Assembly: GCA_963082975.1 (NCBI GenBank)
Contig: OY720349.1
Span: 69,314,501-69,378,500, forward strand
Origin: Labia minor
Taxonomy: Eukaryota; Arthropoda; Insecta; Dermaptera; Spongiphoridae
Direction: 5' to 3'
Length of the DNA stretch: 64,000 nucleotides
The notes below the pieces were generated by a model. That model saw only the letters and a program-made list of their open reading frames with translations, was not told the DNA's origin and made no database searches. The position numbers were made by a program, and so were the translations under genes. Position 1 is the first letter of the stretch, and each line of letters starts with the position of its first letter. Positions 44,834-58,099 of the stretch are shown in pieces.

Positions 44834-46879
44834 TTATAAATAAAAAAATTTAAAAAATACTTAAAAAGTTATTGGTATTTAAATTTGAAGAAGCTTTAGT
44901 TAAATTTTATATATATACTTAAAAGTTTCCTTATCGAAAGGATTTTTTCGAAATTTATATAATGTAAATATTTTAAATCTAAAATTTCAATTATCAAGAG
45001 TAATTATTTGATATAGGAGAGTTTTTTGGGCGAAGAATAAACGCTGGTGAATGCTTATTTTTAATTACAATATTCTTTTATACAATCAAATTTAATTAAA
45101 TTTTATCAAAAAAAACTATTTAAATAAATATTTAATTGCACTATCAGTGAAAAAACAGTAAATAATTCTGAAAATGAATTAAATTAATATACTATTAATA
45201 TGTTCTAAATAGATTTATTTATGAAATAATACTAGTATAGTATTTATTTTTGTTATAAGAATATAATCTTTAAATCAAATGTTAAAAAATTATTTTAATA
45301 ATAGAAATATACCATAATATATGTTATCAATAAGAACAAAAAATTAAAGTTTGTAAACGACAAATTTAAAATTTTAAATAAAAATTTGAAATTTATTCTA
45401 TCCTATTTAAATTGTTATTGAAGTATAATTCTACATATATAAATAACAAGGAAATCAAAAAGAATTACAAAAAGAAGTATAATCCAAAGAGAAATAATTA
45501 TGATATAAAGTTTGTTACAATATCAGAAATCTTCAAAGAGTTTCATTATTCCATTTATTTAATAAATGAGGACATTGGTTATCAATTTTACATAAATAAA
45601 CTGATCTAATGTATCAATCGTATTGAATTAAACTCCTTATAAAATTTTTAATCAAAATCTATAAATTTATCAATAAATTATCATTTGATAATATTGTTAA
45701 TTTGTATTGAAAATAACAGATTACAATGAATATTATTCAATTAATATTTTCTAAAGAATCTCTATAGAATATCTTAATTATCTATCATCTATCAATTTCA
45801 TTATTTCGTTTATCAAACGAATTAATCAAGCACACATCAGGTAAAAATATCAATGACAAATTAATGACTATAAATCAGTCTAAAGCAATTGGCAATTAAA
45901 AACAAACATAAACTCCTATATATATATATATTAAGAAAAAACAATACATTAGATAGATAGAACAACCGGAGATTAGTATTTCTGATAGTGGATTGATGTG
46001 AATTTTGATGGATACTAATTCCAATTAAATGATTAAAATTATTTACATAGATAGATTTATTTATAACAAATATATTTTCAATGTTAATTGATTTTTAGTG
46101 TTTGTCATTTATTTAAATTATTTTATTATTTAAGTAAGTTTTTAAAAAAATTTAAGTTATTTATTAATTATTATGAAATAATAATATTGTATATAAAATA
46201 AATAAATATTAAATAAAATATAAAATAATAAAATAAAAAAAAAAAAAAAAAAAAAAATTAAAATAAAATATAGATAGATAAATGAAATATTGAATTTTAA
46301 TTTATTTAATTTGTGATTTAATTATTATTAAAAAGATTATTTTTTTAAAAAATTTTTATATAAAATTTCTTTATATTCAATAAAATATATGTTATATAAA
46401 TATAGATAATATAATGTAATATAATGAAATATATACCTATATAGGTATATATAATATTATTAATTAATAATGTACCTATATATTATATAATTTATATACA
46501 TATTTTATTTTATCGAAATGTTTTAATTAAAGTTATACGATTGTTATAATGTTAAAATAATACATCTACTTTTAAATTAAATTAATAATTATTATTTTTT
46601 TATATTATATTAAATATTTTATACTTGTAGATAAATTTTATAATAATAATAGGTAATTTTCATTTAATATATCACAATATAGAAATGTAAATACTTTATG
46701 TATGTAAATAATTTATTATAATATGACGAATGAATGACATGCCTAACAAGATTTTATTAACTAAGATTGATGTTATCGTTAAAATGATTTAGTTTTAATT
46801 CGACTTTGATTAGATTAATTATTATTCTACACCATTGTAACAATGACTAAATATATAATAATATATATGCATATACATA
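44834..46879. other. Very A/T-rich non-coding
   Basis: Includes a 65-codon asparagine/lysine-rich frame (45412-45609) that is typical of chance ORFs in A/T DNA, and a poly(A) run near 46235. Nothing supportable. Confidence 0.5.
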
Positions 46880-47260
46880 TATTCTTGTAGTGTTCCGTTT
46901 ATAGAATGTTCTTCCGAGTCAAATTATATAGATCCCAAGTCGACATATTTTGCATCGTTACTGTTAGTGGGAGAGAAAGAGAGAGAGAAAGGTATAATAA
47001 TATAATGTTATTGTATTCGGAAGAGAAATTAAATAATAGAGCAATGGGTAAAGCCATTGGAAAATATGTTAACTTGGACCCATAAATGGAGTGTTTATTA
47101 GCGGATTAAGACTCGCCTGTAACTATTGTTTTGGAACATTATTTTCCACTATTTATCATCATTTAGTGTAGCTAACAATTTTGAATACCGAGGTTCAATT
47201 AAATACATTGCATAAATTGGAATTTATATTACTTGGATTAAGGTAAATTAAAAATTTTAT
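46880..47260. other. Higher-complexity island
   Basis: Moderate composition with GGGAGAGAAAGAGAGAGA (about 46969-46990) and single-copy text after it. No ORF. Confidence 0.3.
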
Positions 47261-47369
47261 TTAAATTGTATGTTCATATATCTTAATTTAATATATAATA
47301 AATATTATTAAAGAATTATTATTATTATTTTACTTATTAATTTATATTTTTCACAATATAATTTATAAA

Positions 47370-47490
47370 ATTTAACATAAACATTTTTCTCAACCTTTGT
47401 GAACATGATTCAGGAACCTTCAAAACGTATAAACTCATCAAAATCTCGATATCGAAAATTTTCATGATCGCAATACTATCTCTTGCTATT
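47370..47490 (-). repeat. Fragment of the 24836-25400 repeat
   Basis: CCTTCAAAACGTATAAAC, ATCAAAATCTCGATATCGAA and ACTATCTC match the reverse complement of about 24840-24940. Confidence 0.6.
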
Positions 47491-47989
47491 CTTCTACAAA
47501 TTAATGAATTAATTTTGAAATTGATTTATTAATGGGAATTAAAAGATAATTTTAAAAATTACGAGTTGAATAAACATTTTCAAATGTTTGATGATTTTGA
47601 TAAGAGATGGTTACTTAGTTATTATCGAGAATTATGTATGTTAATTAATACATAGAAGCATTCTCAATGGGTAAATAATTAAATTCAATGAAACTAATGT
47701 ATATTTTATTTAAAATTGTATTAAAACTTAAATTAAAAAGGGAGTGCATCGCTCCAACCAAAGATAAGTGTTAAAATAAATTAATTCATTAAAGCTTGGT
47801 GATATTCAAATAGATATATATATATATATATATTTATCAGTTAATTATCTAAAATTAAATTTGGAATTTATTTAACTATATTGGTAATCTAAGTAATTTT
47901 GTTGTTATAAGAACATTTTTGTTTAACGATTAACATTCTAATATTGAAAGTTTTTGTAAGGGTCTTATCATTTTTTTTATTTTTTGATT
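47491..47989. other. A/T-rich non-coding
   Basis: (AT)n at about 47816-47832. Nothing else. Confidence 0.45.
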
Positions 47990-48455
47990 TAGATGATGTT
48001 ATAATCCATTAATGGTGTAGAAGGATTGTTTTTAGTGTCCATGTCAGCGGATAAAAAAGTACATAGGCGTCACCCAGTCATCTATCTGTGGGAACTTCCC
48101 CTGGAGTACGGGTTTTGTTTGCGTGCGGGTAATTCGGGTGTGTAGTAAGCGGGATTCTCAATTAAAAATTGTGAACATAGTCGGCCACTAACACATTGAA
48201 TGGCAATCTAGTCACAGGGAGGATGGTGGTTCTGTTTGCTAGCCAAACAGCCCTCCTAGTGGTACGGGGCCCTCGTCTAATTAATACTCGGTGCTATATA
48301 CAATTGATGTTCATACCTAATTATCAATCGATTTGCTCAACAGCCGTATAGTTAAAACATTGCAATGCAGGCGGCCAGTTGGCTAGCCGATTATTTTTCA
48401 ATTTCAACGAAATTCCATCAACCTTCCTCTGCTCCTCTATCATATGTGCAACTCC

Positions 48456-48460
<5 letters not shown>
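47990..48460. other. Higher-complexity island
   Basis: Balanced composition, no second copy. A short frame from ATG 48043 (MSADKKVHRR...) stops after about 34 codons; without splice or homology evidence I do not call an exon. TGGCTAGCC-like words near 48240 and 48375 recur. Confidence 0.35.
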
Positions 48461-48490
<30 letters not shown>

Positions 48491-48493
48491 GTT

Positions 48494-48524
<31 letters not shown>

Positions 48525-48525
48525 T
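48461..48525. repeat. (TA)n microsatellite
   Basis: Two TA blocks split by ACGTTTATATAA. Two overlapping open frames here are tyrosine-isoleucine artefacts of the repeat. Confidence 0.95.
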
Positions 48526-49023
48526 TACTGGAAACATTGTTCACATCCGTGTTATAACAGTATAACAATTTTAGGGATTAAGGGAGGGGGAATTTTTATG
48601 GAGTTTTCACACCATTTGAAATGGATAGTCATTTAAAAAACAATAAAATAAAACGGAAGGTAAAATATTTAAATTTTTTGATTAAAAATTGCCATTATTC
48701 TCTTATACGCATATAAATAATATATATGGATATTTTATTTTTATATACATTCAAATACATTATAAGGATTAAATAGTAATGTCAATTTTACTTTTTGTAT
48801 ATATATATATATATATATATACTAATGTATATGTATAAATTTTTTGATAAAGTTTTTTATTATTATAAAACTTAAATATAGATTTAGAATCAAATTTATT
48901 AAAATAATATTTCATTTATATTTATAAATAGAGAAATCAAATAAAAAAGATGATATTGAAAATGCCAATTAATTTCAATATTTAATTTTAAATCAATATT
49001 TTCTTATCTAAATGAATAGTTAA
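48526..49023. other. A/T-rich non-coding
   Basis: (AT)n at about 48799-48821. No gene. Confidence 0.45.
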
Positions 49024-50928
49024 TCTTCTATATATATAAAGGAGACTGTTTGTATGTATGTATGTATGTAATTCGTTTACTTTTTTGCTGTCATAGTTTA
49101 ATATGTTAAAATGTAAGTTATTTACATTTTAACATAAAATAGAAAATATATTATTTAAGGATTAAAGAATAAAAATAGAAAGTAAATTAGTGAATATTTT
49201 AAAAATTAGACAATTTGTGGAAATTGAAATAACTAAGAAATGAGAGGTGGAGGGGATGAGGAGAGAGGTGAGAGTGTGTGTGAGCGGGAGAGAGAGAGAT
49301 TTAAAGTTTATATATAGTTCTCCGTGTTGTTCATTCAAGAGCCAGGCGTGGCCCACTGACTGGCGGACTCATTTTACACAATGTATATAACTAGCAATCA
49401 AAGAATTATTATAAATTTTAACTTTTTATTTTAAATTCTAATATTCAAATATCATTTCAATTAAATAATTTATTCTAAAAGTTCTCATTTTAATTAATAT
49501 AATAAAATATTTAAATCATATTTAACTTAAATTATTTTGTATTTATTCTTTCCATATTTGAATAGGTACTTCTTTTATTTTAAGGGAGGGAATTAACTAT
49601 GATCTAAAAAAATTAATAAATGAACTTAATAATAAAAAATCAAATAAATCCATTAATTTAAATTAATACTATTAATGAATGTATATATTGTTAATTTATC
49701 TTTAGTTTTATCAATACTTTTATACCGTTAATTTTTATAAATTAATTTTTATAAATTGTCTCAAGTCTCTAACTTTGCATTTTCTCAAATTTTATTATAA
49801 TTAAAAATATTCAATAAAAATCAAGCAATGAAATTAAAATATCAAAATGAAATGATCAAGAAATATTATACTCTACTATAACATATACAATACTTATAAA
49901 CTATAGGCGGAGGAAATATTAGACGATATCATTGCGGGTTCATGCCAAATCGATCAACATTAATTAAGATATTTTCATTATGACAGATATTAAAAAAACC
50001 GCGAATTCAATATCTCTGTTCACTAATTATTTGTAGACTTTAGTAAAACCTACGCATGACTCAATAGATCCGGATAAACTTTTTCAAATTTTGATCTTAA
50101 AATTTATCTTGAAGGTAGTAAAGAAAGAGTAAGATGCGGAAATCAATTGTAAAATATTAGGTGACCCAGACGACTTAAATATAATAGGAGATTCGGCAAT
50201 TGCAATTACAGATAGCGAGGAAAAATTAATCGAGGTAGGAAAAGAGATGAGGTTTGAAATTAATAATGATAAATAAATATATTTAGAAACAAACAGGAGC
50301 AGTATTAACATACAAAATGTAGAATTTGAATATGTAGAAAAATTGAATGTAATCACGAAGGATAATAATATTTGAGAAGAATTGAAATCGAAGTTGCAAT
50401 CGGAAAACGCCTGTTATCATGCAGTAAAGAGGCTTATCTCATCAAAATTATTATAAAAGGGAATGAAAATTAAAATATATAAAACAATTATTTTGTCTGT
50501 TGTATTATATGAGTGTTAGACATGGTCTATGATCTTTGGAGATGAGAGTGGATTCAGAGAATAGGATTCTCCCCAGCATTTATGGGCCAAAGAAAGATGA
50601 ATACATCAGGGAATGACGTACGAGAGATGGAACAGAGGCTCAGGATAAGGACACTTGGAGAAATGTGGTTGTAGCTGCCAAGAACTTTCGAGTAGATAGA
50701 TATAACATATTCAATAATAATATATATAATTAATTTACTAAATAAATTAAAATATATTTTAAATAATCACACAATAAGAAATGAATGTTTTATGTTATAC
50801 ATTGTTTGAAACAAAATGGATGAAAACCTTTTACTACTTTCAACCAAATACTATGTACCACTCGGGGGTACAGGGGGCGGAGCCCCCGTCTAGATGTGAA
50901 GAGCGACGAAGGAGCTCTGAGCAGCTAG
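49024..50928 (+). mobile_element. Non-autonomous Helitron
   Basis: The 5' end is TCTTCTATATATATAAAGG (49024, after A49023; an alternative start is the TC at 49027). A (TGTA)n tract follows. The 3' end is CTAG at 50925-50928 before T50929. The terminal hairpin has two mismatches (GAGCGAC/GGAGCTC), so this copy is older. It shares its interior with 55899-58099, including GAGCCAGGCGTGGCCCACTG (49341-49360). It carries a LINE remnant. Confidence 0.8.
49915..50705 (+). pseudogene. LINE reverse-transcriptase remnant in Helitron
   Basis: Frames are broken, but CGFMPNRSTL (near 49935) fits the GFRxxRST motif and later pieces fit the region after the YxDD block (NIIGDSAIAITDSEEKLIEV near 50180). A 3' part (ESGFRE-like) is partly deleted relative to other copies. 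It lacks the YADD codons in frame. Same family as 1645-2275. Confidence 0.8.
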
Positions 50929-52289
50929 TTTATTACAAAGGTGGACATAAATATCTATATTGTTAACAAAGGGCCTCTGTCAAATACCTTTTAACTTCTT
51001 TTCATTCAGATGTTTATAACCTAAAGTGATATAATAATAATATTGTATATAATTAGGCAAAAATATATTAAAAAAACGTATTAAATTGAAAAAAAACTGT
51101 ATTTGAATGAAATTAAATCTTTGCTGAAATTGTACAAACAAAAAGCTTATAGTGATTATGCTCAGTCAGCATCAACATGAAAGTAGTTGAGATAAGAATT
51201 GTCCAGAACAACCTAAAAAGTTTAAAAATAGGAAAATTAAAGTTTTTACTATAGAATCTAAAGTTAAAGATAAGAACGCCAATTTAATGAAATTATAATA
51301 ATTTTTTTTTCACACTAAATGATCCTATAAAATTATTATACCCACCAAATATATCATTTGAACTTTTTTAATGTTCAAAAATTTTTTATAATTTATAAAC
51401 GTATTTATTAGGTATATTTTTACATTTATATTTAATAATTATATATTTTAAATGAATTTTTTTGAATATTTATATTTTTTTAAAAAGATGAGTATCTTAT
51501 ATAATATAAAATAATCTTTTTTTTTCAATATTACTCTAATATTTATAATATATGTTTTCATAATAAAATTAAAAGTAAATTTTTTCATGAACTGTATATT
51601 TAATTATATTTATTTAAATATTAATTTTTAATTATTTTTTTTTCTTTGCTTTACTTGAAAATAAAAGGCAAACAGCCAACTCTATTAAATAAAATCCATT
51701 AAATAAAAAATCTCTAAGGATATTATTATACAAGTATATATATATATGTATAAAAAGATGAAACAAGTGGAAAAGGTAGACATTTCTCAACGGATTTAAA
51801 CCCTTTTTTTATTCTAAATAAATATGCAAAGACAGTTTTCTGATCCTTGATGAAAAAATTTAAATATGCGAGATTTTGGTATTGGTTAAAAGATCTGATG
51901 GAGTAATATTGGAATTTAATACTTATTATTATTATTATTAATAATTAACAACAATTTAAAGTATTTATGCCATTGATATGGGGTCAAAATTATAAAATCT
52001 ACTCGCTATTATATTAATTCATAAGTAAGATAAACCTGAAGTATAGGATGGTATGTGCTTGATCCAGTCAAGAACTGTCGTGTTTATTAGTTGATTAGAT
52101 TTAAATGGGTAAAATATAATTTATCTATATCTATCTATATATATATATATATATATAATTAAATTCCAATTATTCCACTCATATTTAGGTTATTAATTGG
52201 CAATTCTTTGTTTCTTAATAAAATAAATTTGTAGTGTATTTCTTGTTAGAATAGCTAGAATAGTTAATTTTATTAAATTATTTCTTTCA
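50929..52289. other. A/T-rich non-coding
   Basis: (AT)n at 51738-51748 and 52120-52158, with nothing coding. Confidence 0.45.
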
Positions 52290-53010
52290 ACTAGTGAGAA
52301 ATATTGATGATAAAGGGTGAGAAATGGGAGTTGAGTAGCTAATTGACCTGGATACAGTCCATTTGTGGAGTCTCGGACGTGATGTGTTCAACCGAAGGGA
52401 CCCCAACCTGGTGGTTCAGGCGTGACGAGCTTAATTGCTTAATCACTTTCTTTACTAATAATTTAATTAGTTAGGGGATCGGGATGTCACGGGAGCAGTC
52501 CAGCGGGAAGGTCGGAAAGGCAAAAGCCAAGCGTGAGTGTCAATCTTCTCATCTGACATGGAAGACATGAAACGGAACCACAACACAAACTCCCACTACG
52601 AACGGACTAACGCGGCGACGTGGAGGTACCAACAAAAAAGGCTGGGTGAGGGGGGGAGGGGGTGATGAGACAGCCGGGGATCGGTTATAATTCTTATTAA
52701 GCTATCATCATGTCACTTGTAATAAAAGGGTTATTTGAAATGCAAAAACGAGTTTACTAATTCTTTTAAAATTAGATTTTCGAACAGACACAAAAACGAG
52801 AAGAAATCGAGCCAGAAGCCAATTTCAAAATGAGAACGAACGCTATTATAATATTTTCTATTCTGGTCGAGAAACTTTTGCAAAATATTTAAACCTCCTC
52901 TCTCTCTCTCCCATCCCCATTCCTCTTTCTCTTATTCGCACCCAAACATCCACGCCAACTTCCAGCCACAATTCTTCCCATTTATTTCTTCACCCCTAAC
53001 ACGTTTTTTT
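52290..53010. other. Largest higher-complexity island
   Basis: About 700 bp with unusually balanced composition, GGGACCCCAACCTGG, CACGGGAGCAGTCC and a C/T-rich end (52890-52990). A short frame from about 52537 (with MEDMKRNHNTNSH) is open for some 40 codons and ends near a GGTGAG that could be a splice donor. That is too little to call an exon. Confidence 0.35.
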
Positions 53011-53381
53011 TCTTTTTTTCTTTTTTCTTTTAATAATGATAATAAAATAAAAAAATGAAGTCTAATTTAATTTGATAACTCTGAGAGAAACAATTTATTT
53101 ATTTCTATATAAAACTAAATGTCTTTTTGAATATAGTAGAAAAACGAGACGTATATATATATAATGTACTACTATAATATATAAAAGAAAAAGTGGATTT
53201 TTGAATTCGAAACGTTATTACTTTGTTTCACAATACCTATAAAATTATATATATATATATATATATATATCAAATGAAGAGAATATGTCAAAATGGATGA
53301 AATGGCACGATTTTAATTTTATGGTCATGCCCTATTAAATTAATGCAAACATACGTGCATATGATATCATAAATTTTGTTG

Positions 53382-53414
<33 letters not shown>

Positions 53415-53496
53415 GATATAGATATGTGAACCGAGAAATAAGGGAAGCTTTTTATTACTTATTCTTTTTTATTTTAAGAAAATAATTTGATAAACT
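53011..53496. other. A/T-rich non-coding with (AT)n
   Basis: AT repeats at 53244-53270 and 53386-53413. Confidence 0.45.
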
Positions 53497-53718
53497 TATT
53501 AGCGAACTAAGGTCTAGGCAACCTAGGCACTAATTTTTGTGGGCCCGAAAATTACGTGGCTAGGGCTCGAATCCGATAATTAAATAAGCCTACATACTAA
53601 TATGTTAACGGTGGCCAAACAGTTAACAGCTAAAAAAAAAAAAAGTAAAATTTTTCTGAAAAATAGGTCTGGAATTAGAATGTTGCCTAGGGCCCGCTTT
53701 AGCCTTAGTCAGCCACTG
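53497..53718. mobile_element. Decayed hAT-like MITE
   Basis: The right end TTAGTCAGCCACTG and the left GCGAACTAAGGTCTAGGCAAC form an imperfect inverted repeat that includes GTTGCCTAGGGC/GTCTAGGCAAC. The first bases on the left have drifted from CAGTGGCGA. No target duplication is left. Confidence 0.6.
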
Positions 53719-54299
53719 CTAATTATTAATGCATATTTTATAATACAATAAATTGTCGAAATATTATTTTATTTAATTTAAGTTAATTTAAAAGAAATTT
53801 TTAAATATATTTAGTGTTTATGTCATATTGGATGAATTAATTATATTAAATAAATATTATTATATTGAAATAAGATTTCTCAATATGACAACCCAATAAC
53901 GTTATCACTAAATTTTTTAATTTAAAAAAAAATGAATATTTATGAATATTGATATTTCATTCCAATTTTTATTGTGATAATATTTATATTTTAAATAAAT
54001 GAAAAGCTAATATTTAATGGGTATTTCAAGCAAGAATCTTAATATTATTATTAGAAGAAATCAATTCAGAAGAAAAATAAATAATATAATTTATTATATA
54101 TTTTATATCCGCACAAAATTGACAAAAGAACAAAACAATTATAGTTTACTTTTATTTAAGCAAATAATTATATCCTCTATCTCTATACTCTAGTTTTTAA
54201 TATTATCTTATCTAATTATATGAATAAAAAGGTACATAAGTGTGTGCGATGTATACTAAAATTAAGATTTGAACACATATACACAAAAGTGTTTTGAAT
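53719..54299. other. A/T-rich non-coding
   Basis: Nothing recognisable. Confidence 0.45.
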
Positions 54300-54840
54300 T
54301 AAATAACATTTAAATTTAATTTAATTAATTATAAATTATAAATTAAAATTAATAAATAATATTTATTAAATCAGCTTGCCATGTTTGGCTCTTTGTTGAT
54401 GGCACCACGTCACGTGCTGGCGCGTGATTTGCAATGTTAAAAAATTAATTCCGGCACTTTCAAGCTGAAATTCTATATAAAGCAGTTTTATACAATTTTT
54501 AATCATGTGAAAAGCTATCAAATATACATATATCTTTATTTTTACGCTCAGTTTAGAAGAAAAAAAAATCAAAACGTGAAAGGTAATGACCCTCTTCCGT
54601 AAGAGCTACATTTCTCAAAAATAGATAGAAAACTACAAATTTTGAATAATGCCCGTTTACCAAATTTCATTATTCTAGCTTAGTGATGGCGAACCTTTTT
54701 GAGAAGTGGGTCGTATTTTGATCATTATTTTTTTAGTCACTAAGGTTTTAATTGAAAAAGGAATAAAGAAAATCCCATACAATATATATTTTTTGTATAA
54801 ATATATTTATAAATGTTCAAAACTGGCGAGATAGTAATAA
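54300..54840 (-). repeat. Unclassified dispersed repeat, copy 2
   Basis: Reverse complement of 24836-25400: GGCTCTTTGTTGATGGCACC, TTAATTCCGGCACTTTC, and at the far end CTGGCGAGATAGTA. At 54681 the text switches to TAGTGATGGCGAACC, a hAT-type terminus, and the part matching 24850-24990 is missing. So a second small element has replaced it. Confidence 0.65.
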
Positions 54841-55898
54841 GTTCTCTCAAACTCGAGCTTAAGCTAGAAATTTTAAACGATTATACATTTATCTATTAAA
54901 TTATATGAACGTTTACTATATTTTTATAGTTTTTTTTTTTTTTATTTGAAAAGGAAGTTTATTTTTTGAATTATCAATGAAGTATTACTATAGTCATGTT
55001 CGCACGCTCCCATCATAACTCAGCTCATATGTGCTTACACAATTAGAATAAATATGTAATAGAAATTGAGAGACAATTTATGACCTATCAATCAACTTTT
55101 ACACTTAAAATTCAATATCACAAACTTGACTCTGTCCCAACTTCTGGCAAGGATTCTCTATAAAATATTATAAAAGATGAGCCTTGGAAAAGGTTTACAA
55201 TACATTCCTGTATTCAAATGATTCGTAATTTAATCGTATATTTATATAAATTAGGGTAGGAACTTTCCACATGTGTTTATACCCCTGAAACTACTCCCCT
55301 TCACACTCACCCAGCCCCCTCTACTTAAATTAATATAAATAAGCTGTCGTTGAAAATAGTAGAGATAGACTTAAAGAGCAAATGAGGCATGGACGTTAGA
55401 GATCCTTTCTCCCTTTTGCCCCTTTAATGATTGTGACTTGTAATTAGTTCACAAATATAAATATATTTTTCTTTCTTTGATCAAATCTTATCTTTTCTTT
55501 TACATTTTAATTACCCACTATTCCAGCGGATAAGTTAAAAACATAATCGTCGGCACTGTCGGTATTGGTACTGCTACATATGTAGTTGCTACAGTCGGTA
55601 ACCGAAACAGACGCCGATAACATAATTCTATATATAATTTTTATTAAAATTAATTAAATTTTATTCTCTTAAAATTGATATTTAAAAATGAATAACAGGA
55701 TATGACGAGTTTTTTTATAAATAAATTGATGATCTTATTTTAAAAGTATAATGAGAGTTCAATCTAAATATTTTAAATAATTCATGTAGTGAAAATTTTT
55801 ATAAGTATTTCGACATTATACATAAATTTATTTTAAAAATATTAATAAAAAATAATCACTATAATATTTTTAATCATTATACCTTATTTATTTATTTA
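54841..55898. other. Mostly A/T-rich non-coding
   Basis: A C-rich patch at 55260-55335 (CCCCTTCACACTCACCCAG) and one at 55520-55620 (GTCGGCACTGTCGGTATTGG) are more complex. No gene. Confidence 0.4.
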
Positions 55899-58099
55899 CT
55901 AGCTGCTCAGAGCGCCTTCGGCGCTCTTCACACCTAGACGGGGGCTCCGCCCCCTGTACCCCCGAGTGGTACATAGTATTTGGTGGAAAGTAGTAAAAGG
56001 TTTTCATCCATTTTGTTTCAATCCGTATATTTCATAAAACATTCATTTCTTTTTGTGTTCTTATTTAAAATATATTTTAATTTAATCAGTAAATTAATTA
56101 TATATATTATTATTGTATATGGTATATCTATCTATCTATGTGGCTCAAAGATACTCGAAAGTTTTTGGCCGCAACAACCACATTTCTCCAAGTGTCCCTA
56201 TCCTGAGCCCTTGTCCCATCTCTCTTACGTCCCTTCCTACGCGTCCTTGGTTTTCCAAGCGGAAGTTTTCCAATCGGTCTCCCCACCAATATCTTTTTCC
56301 TCTCCCATTCTAGCCACGTGTGCCCTGCCTATCGCAACTTTTTCCCTTTTATAACCCTAACTATTTCTGAAGATGCAGAGAGGCCATGCAATTTCTTGTT
56401 ATGCAGTCTCCCCCATTCCACGATAACCTCATCTTTCTTTGGCCAATAAATGCAGGGAAGAGTCCTATTCTCAAATACTCTGAATCTACTCTCATCTCCC
56501 AGGGTCATAGTCCATGCCTCCCACCCATATAATGCAACAGGCAAAATAATTTTTTTATATATTCCCTTTGATAATAATTTTGAAGAGATAAGCCTCTTTA
56601 TTGCAAGATAACAGGCGTTTCCCGATTGCAACCCCGATTTAAATTCTTCTCAAATATTATTATCCTTCGTGATTACATTCAATTTTTCTACATATTCATA
56701 TTCTACATTTTGTATCTTAAGATTTTGTATGTTAATACTCTTCTCTTTGTTACTAAATATTTTTTCTTATCACTATTAATATCAAACCTCCATTAATTTT
56801 TCCTCGATATCTGCAATTGCAATTTCCTAATCTCCTATTATATTTAAGTCGTCTGGGTAACCTAACATTTTACATTTGATTTCTTCATCTTATTCTTTCT
56901 TTACTACCTTCAAGACAAATTTGAAGATCAAAATTTGAAAAAGTTTATGCTGATCTATATTGAGTCATGCGTATGTTTTACTAAAGTCTACGAATAATTA
57001 GTGAACAGAAATATTGAATTCGCGGTTTTTTTTCCTAATATCTGTCATAATGAAAATATCTTAATTAATGTTGATCGATTTGGCATGAACCCGCAATGAT
57101 ATCTCCTAATATTTCCACCGCCTATGGTTCTTAAGTATTTTCTATTTTATAATAGTATAATATTTCTTGATCATTACATTTTGATATTTTATTTTCATTG
57201 CTAGATTATTATTGAATATTTTTAATTATAATGTAACTTGAGAAAATGCAAAAATAGAGACTTGATACAATTTATAAAAATTAACGGTAAAAGAAACTTA
57301 TCTAATTCTGTGGTGCTAGGGGATTTGAAAATTATTAGTCGCAATATGAAGATTTGTGATTCATTGTAATAAAATTTAAACAAATAAAAATTTTCACTTT
57401 GTTAATTTATATAAATTTCAATTTACACTGCTGATTGTGAGTGATACGCTTTGCCAATACTCTGAATAATTTGTGTATATAAATATTGAATGTTCTTAGC
57501 TAGATTTTTTAACCTTTCACTTTCAAATAAAAAAGAAGAAATATTCAAATATATAGAAAGAATAAATAAAAATTAAGTTAATATAAATATGATCTAAATA
57601 TTTTATTAAATTAATTAAAATGGGAACTTTTAGTATAAATGGTTTAATTGAATTGATATTTAAATATTAGAATTTAAAATAAAAAGTGAAATATTATAAT
57701 AATTCTTTGATTGGGAATCGCTATGATAATTCATTGTTTGAAATGATTCCGCTAGAGCCAGTGGGCCACGCCAGGCTCTTGAATGAACAACACGGAGAAT
57801 TATATAAACTTTAAAAAATTAATTTCTGCGGTTATTGATAAGATATTAATAAAATTTATAGCCTATGTTATTCTAGACTTTAGAGGTATATAAGAATATT
57901 GTGATGTAATTTCATAGAAATCGGTTCAGCCAATTCTGAGTCTATAAAATAGTAATTTTCCGGACAGACAGACAGACAGACAGACATGAAAAATTCTAAA
58001 GTCACTTTTGGATTCTAGAGGTCATGAAACGCGAAGATATGCAAAAATTTTTAAATTCTGAGCAATGTGCAGACAAAAACCTTTTTTTATATATATAGA
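55899..58099 (-). mobile_element. Non-autonomous Helitron on minus strand
   Basis: Reading the minus strand, TC at 58098-58099 (TCTATATATATAAAAAAAGG) follows an A, and CTAG lies at 55899-55902 followed by T. The hairpin GAGCGCC-GAA-GGCGCTC is perfect and is separated from CTAG by TGAGCAG. Near the 5' end there is an (ACAG)n tract (57962-57985) and CAATATTCTTATATACC-like text. Carries a LINE remnant in the same orientation. Confidence 0.88.
56135..57130 (-). pseudogene. LINE reverse-transcriptase remnant in Helitron
   Basis: The longest surviving frame (56329-56631, 100 codons) reads LPVALYGWEAWTMTLGDESR followed by RVFENR and ends in KGKKLR. Upstream, decayed text to about 57130 covers the rest of the reverse-transcriptase domain. 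It is followed on the minus strand by the CAGATAGATA-type tail and 200 bp later by the Helitron end. Confidence 0.82.

Noticed and set aside
48365-48636. Two ORFs across the TA microsatellite
   Set aside because: Tyrosine/isoleucine repeats are produced by (TA)n; no real protein signal.
52537-52660. Small exon with GGTGAG donor
   Set aside because: Only about 40 open codons, no acceptor or homology evidence; kept only as a finding to check.
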